Positions 61,346-64,000 of a DNA stretch of 64,000 nucleotides are shown here, piece after piece. Source of the DNA: Pseudoips prasinana. Its lineage: Eukaryota; Arthropoda; Insecta; Lepidoptera; Nolidae. The stretch lies in contig OX621237.1 in NCBI GenBank assembly GCA_951640165.1, forward strand, positions 6,014,001 through 6,078,000, in the 5' to 3' direction. The notes beneath the pieces were generated by a model. The model did no database searches. It worked only from the letters and a program-made list of their open reading frames with translations, and was not told the origin of the DNA. The first letter of the stretch is position 1, and the number at the start of each line of letters is the position of its first letter. A program made the position numbers and the translations under genes.

Positions 61346-61431
61346 TTCTTAATATATAAAAATAAATATATTGTACACACGCGAGCTTAAACCTTGAACA
61401 CAGTGAGAGTTGTGTGAAAAGAATATTCGAT

Positions 61432-61583
61432 TATTTTTTTCTGAGTCATGGATGTTTTCTATGTATATAAGTATTTATCTATCTATATAAGTATGTATAT
61501 CGTCGCTTGGTACCCATAGTACAAGCTTTCCTTAGTTTGGGGCTAGAATGATCTGTGTGACACTGTCCCTAGATATTATTATT
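61432..61583 (+). repeat. SINE family A, lacking the tRNA-like head
   Basis: TGAGTCATGGATGTTTTCTATG, TATCTATCTATATAAGTATG, TACAAGCTTTCCTTAGTTTGG and GTGACACTGTCCCTAGATATT, then an ATT microsatellite. 5'-truncated. Confidence 0.8.
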
Positions 61584-61599
61584 ATTATTAAAAGGGTAT

Positions 61600-61690
61600 A
61601 TGTGGCTGATGGCAAAAAATATCACCAGAGAATATCTACCAGAGAACGGGACAATAGAGTCTATGTACTATGAGCACTATATTCAGCGAA
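61600..61690 (+). repeat. Fragment of a GTCCACTGCTGGACA-type repeat
   Basis: TGTGGCTGATGGCAAAAAATATC, AGAGAACGGGACAATAGAGTC and TGTACTATGAGCACTATATTC are degraded family blocks. Confidence 0.45.
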
Positions 61691-62209
61691 ACACATACGG
61701 CTTTACATACAGAGATGCCTATATAGATACTCGTACATAGGCTATATTATCAGCTCCTAAATAAAGCCTGACATCAATGTTTACATGTTTACCTCTCGAG
61801 TTTACACTCATTAGACGCGACTTAACGAGCCCTACACGTTTCACTAAAACAACGCATTTATCCAGTTTTTATTTACTAACTAAACATTTTAATAGGGTGT
61901 CATGGAAGTGCTGAAATGTCATATTTGGATATGCAGTCAGCCTGGTGGACAAATAACTAGAGAATATGAATGTGCTACGCCGTAGCGTTTTAACGTGTTA
62001 TAAACAGCTACGCCGCTACTATCGCAATTAGGTTTGAAGTTCGTTATATACTATTTAGTAGACACAGTAAAAGACACTAAAAATAATGATTACGACTTTA
62101 ATGTTTCTAAAACAAACAAATGAATTCTTAAATTGTTTTTAAACTGAAATTGTCGTATCTACAAATGGTGGTCCTATAAATGATTTTCTTAGATGATGGA
62201 TAACAATAA
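61691..62209. other. No gene recognised
   Basis: Contains CTACGCCGTAGCG and CTACGCCGCTACT, and a weak inverted repeat, but no coding signal. Confidence 0.3.
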
Positions 62210-62455
62210 TAATAATATCTTGGGACATTATCACACACTACCATCTGATCCCAAAAGTTTCCGAGCTTTTATGGAAACTTGATAACTGATATACTACTTT
62301 TTTATAACTACATACTTATATAGATAATTACACCCAGACTCAGGACAAACAGACATGTTCTTGCACACAAATATTTGTCTTGGGTGGGAATCGACCCACG
62401 ACCTACGGCGTGGAAAGCAGCTATTTACCAAACACGCCACCCGGCCCTTCTTCGG
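62210..62455 (-). repeat. tRNA-derived SINE, family C, nearly complete
   Basis: On the minus strand: GGCCGGGTGGCGTGTTTGG (A-box side), GTCGTGGGTCGATTCCCACC (B box), ACAAATATTTGTGTGC-like block, CTGTTTGTCCTGAGTCTGGG, TAATTATCTATATAAGTATG and GATCAGATGG-like end, with a TATTATTATT tail. Confidence 0.83.
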
Positions 62456-62599
62456 CCTTTGGTGAGAACGGTTGACAGAGTTAATTGTGTTGCAAGCTCT
62501 ATACGCTACGACAACCACTCACCATGAGATATGACGTTTGCTTGTATCCCGACTTGCTAGTATTAAAAAAAAATTGTATCGATCTCATAATATAGGTAA

Positions 62600-62822
62600 T
62601 ATGAGTGTGGCGCAGCGGCTAATACAGTTGCCTCGCCGCTTCGTGTCGCGGGTTCGTGTCCCGCGCCGGACAATTATTTGTGTCCGGGTATTTGTATGAC
62701 CCATAAATAGTTGTTCTGAGTCTGGATGTAATTTGTGTCCGTCTGTTTTATGTTTGTAAAGTAGCCCGCGACACAGGGATTATATTCCCTAAAGCGGGCG
62801 TTGTCTTTATAAAAAATAAATA
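62600..62822 (+). repeat. tRNA-derived SINE, family B, complete
   Basis: GTGTGGCGCAGCGGCTAATAC (A box), GCGGGTTCGTGTCCCGCGCC (B box, one change), CCATAAATAGTTGTTCTGAG, GTAAAGTAGCCCGCGACAC and CCCTAAAGCGGGCGTTG, then an A-rich tail. Confidence 0.86.
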
Positions 62823-63395
62823 AAAAAAAACTCCCAAACTAGTATTATTACATAATAAATCTGGATTAATGCCGGCTCCATTTTATGTCACCCGAAAAAT
62901 CCGGGCTGTACTTCATCGTTTTTTATTACATTTATATTCCGCATCACAGAGAGAATGGAAAAAAATAACTTTTCAGTGCAATAAAACAAATATCCGACAG
63001 ATTTAATTCCCAAGGATTTAATTTGCGAAAACTATTACCAACGTTACTCGTTCCACTAAACATGGATCGTAAAAGTGAGTTACGATGCTATAAAGGCGCT
63101 GAGCGAAGGTGCAGCGTGCATACTATAAACTGTATGCACGCAGTACCTTACGACCACAGTCAGTGGACGTCACTCGCCACGAGTGATAAACAAGTGAGAA
63201 ATAAACAAGTAGAGTTAGTTTGTTACATTTATTTATTACTTTTTTTAGTAGATTCAATTTAGTTTATATCAATTTCATTAAATTAAACCTTATTTTTTAT
63301 AAGAAAACTAAATATAAAATAAAACTATATTGCTAATAGAAAACTAAACTAAAATTTATTACTTACTTTACTTTATCATATGAACAGTAGAGTTA
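62823..63395. other. No gene recognised
   Basis: AT-rich with a less AT-rich 62870-63190 part. The 79-codon frame at 63023-63262 has no recognisable domain. TGCATACTATAAACTGTATGCA at 63116-63137 is a short inverted repeat. Confidence 0.3.
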
Positions 63396-63399
63396 ATTA

Positions 63400-63482
63400 G
63401 AATTTTTCAAACCACCGAGTAAGCCTTCAACATGGCATAACGATTGCAATCTAACTGATGAAATTAGTCACTCAGCAGAGTA
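63400..63482 (+). repeat. Fragment of dispersed repeat family J
   Basis: TTTTCAAACCACCGAGTAAGCC, TCAACATGGCATAACGATTGC and AATCTAACTGATG resemble the CAAGCCGCCTAGTAGGCC part of 14822-15185. Confidence 0.45.
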
Positions 63483-63487
63483 ATAAA

Positions 63488-63665
63488 ATAAAATAAATAA
63501 TAAAAAAGGTTTTTATTCACATAGACTTCAAAAAAGCGCTTGTAAATAGTCAGAACATATTCGTAGTAGTATATAATGAATTTATAATTATTTCTAGGTA
63601 CATATAGATATTTAGGTACACGGATTGTAGGAAATAATTTACAATAAGATTTATTTTATAACAGT
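63488..63665 (-). mobile_element. LINE L1 3' tail, minus strand
   Basis: On the minus strand: TAAATATCTATATGTACCTAG, AACATATTCGTAG-like block reversed, TGTTCTGACTATTTACAAGCG, TTTTTTGAAGTCTATGTGAATAAAAACC and a TTTATTATTTATTT end. Confidence 0.72.
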
Positions 63666-63799
63666 AACGATATTTAATTTGTGTTGGCATTACCCTATAA
63701 CCTGTAGTTATAATGACAGGAACAAACATTTAACTTGAGACCATAAACAGTATATAAACCAAATTATACCAAAGTGCATATTACCATATATCACATTAT

Positions 63800-63912
63800 T
63801 GGCATGGCTAGTTCAACCGCAGATAATGGGAACCTGGTTCAATTCCCGGGTCAGGTTAAAAGTGATGTTGGGGTCTCAACATCTGCTAGGAGATAATTTT
63901 CATTTACTATCG
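63800..63912 (+). repeat. tRNA-derived SINE, family E
   Basis: GGCATGGCTAGTTCAACCGC, AGATAATGGGAACCTGG, TTCAATTCCCGGGTCAGG (B box) and GGGTCTCAACATCTGC. The A-box side is degraded. Confidence 0.7.
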
Positions 63913-64000
63913 GCGCATTTTCAAATTAAAATAATAATAAAATCCTATTGATTTAATTAACTCTCTCAATAATTCCATTATGATTCTGACTTATTTACTT

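Noticed and set aside
63023..63262. 79-codon plus-strand ORF
   Set aside because: No domain, no supporting splice or promoter context, and the end is AT-rich low-complexity sequence.

Overview
The window looks like a piece of a moth or butterfly (Lepidoptera) nuclear genome. It is AT-rich and contains no bacterial operons, rRNA or functional tRNA gene. It is packed with repeat types I know from lepidopteran genomes: short Helitrons ending in GGCACAGCTAG, several tRNA-derived SINE families, the GTCCACTGCTGGACAAA-type repeat, foldback MITEs and 5'-truncated LINE tails. The assignment rests on recognising these families, not on a search. No complete host protein-coding gene is visible. The most economical reading is intergenic DNA or long introns. 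Two short segments look like host exons: a possible first exon with promoter motifs on the minus strand near 35.7-36.0 kb, and a 54-nt exon-like segment at 43911-43964.

Three mobile elements carry substantial coding sequence. (1) A DIRS-type tyrosine-recombinase retrotransposon at 7441-12240 (minus strand). Its inverted terminal repeats differ at about one base in 148, and it has an internal complementary region that matches the joined ends. Its gag-like, RT/RNase H and recombinase frames are all damaged. (2) A non-LTR retrotransposon at about 17984-21580 (minus strand) with an uninterrupted 971-codon ORF (18177-21092): N-terminal zinc finger, reverse transcriptase, CCHC knuckle and PD-type restriction-like endonuclease. 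It sits inside one unit of a short tandem repeat, with the same GTGTGCCT site at both ends. (3) A DNA transposon at 46194-48527 with 15-bp terminal inverted repeats, many TTATA subterminal motifs and two ORF fragments in opposite orientation.

Layout: 0-7.4 kb SINEs, MITEs, a Helitron and a LINE tail; 7.4-12.2 kb the DIRS element; 12.6-17.5 kb LINE tails and three Helitrons; 17.8-22.3 kb the endonuclease-type retrotransposon and its target repeat; 22.5-27.2 kb a LINE tail cut by a 1.85-kb Helitron plus smaller Helitrons; 27-31 kb SINEs, hairpins and a MITE; 31.6-32.7 kb the only coding copy of a LINE whose other copies here are deletion derivatives; 33-40 kb MITEs, Helitrons and the possible promoter; 40-46 kb LINE tails, SINEs, Helitrons and the possible 54-nt exon; 46-49.4 kb two DNA transposons; 49.8-64 kb mostly SINEs and Helitrons, including a SINE split by both a MITE and a Helitron.

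The elements interact by nesting. Helitrons sit in SINEs and in a LINE tail, MITEs sit in Helitrons and SINEs, and a DNA transposon sits in a dispersed repeat. This gives relative ages for several families. Boundaries given for degenerate repeats are approximate, because they come from comparing copies within this window by eye.
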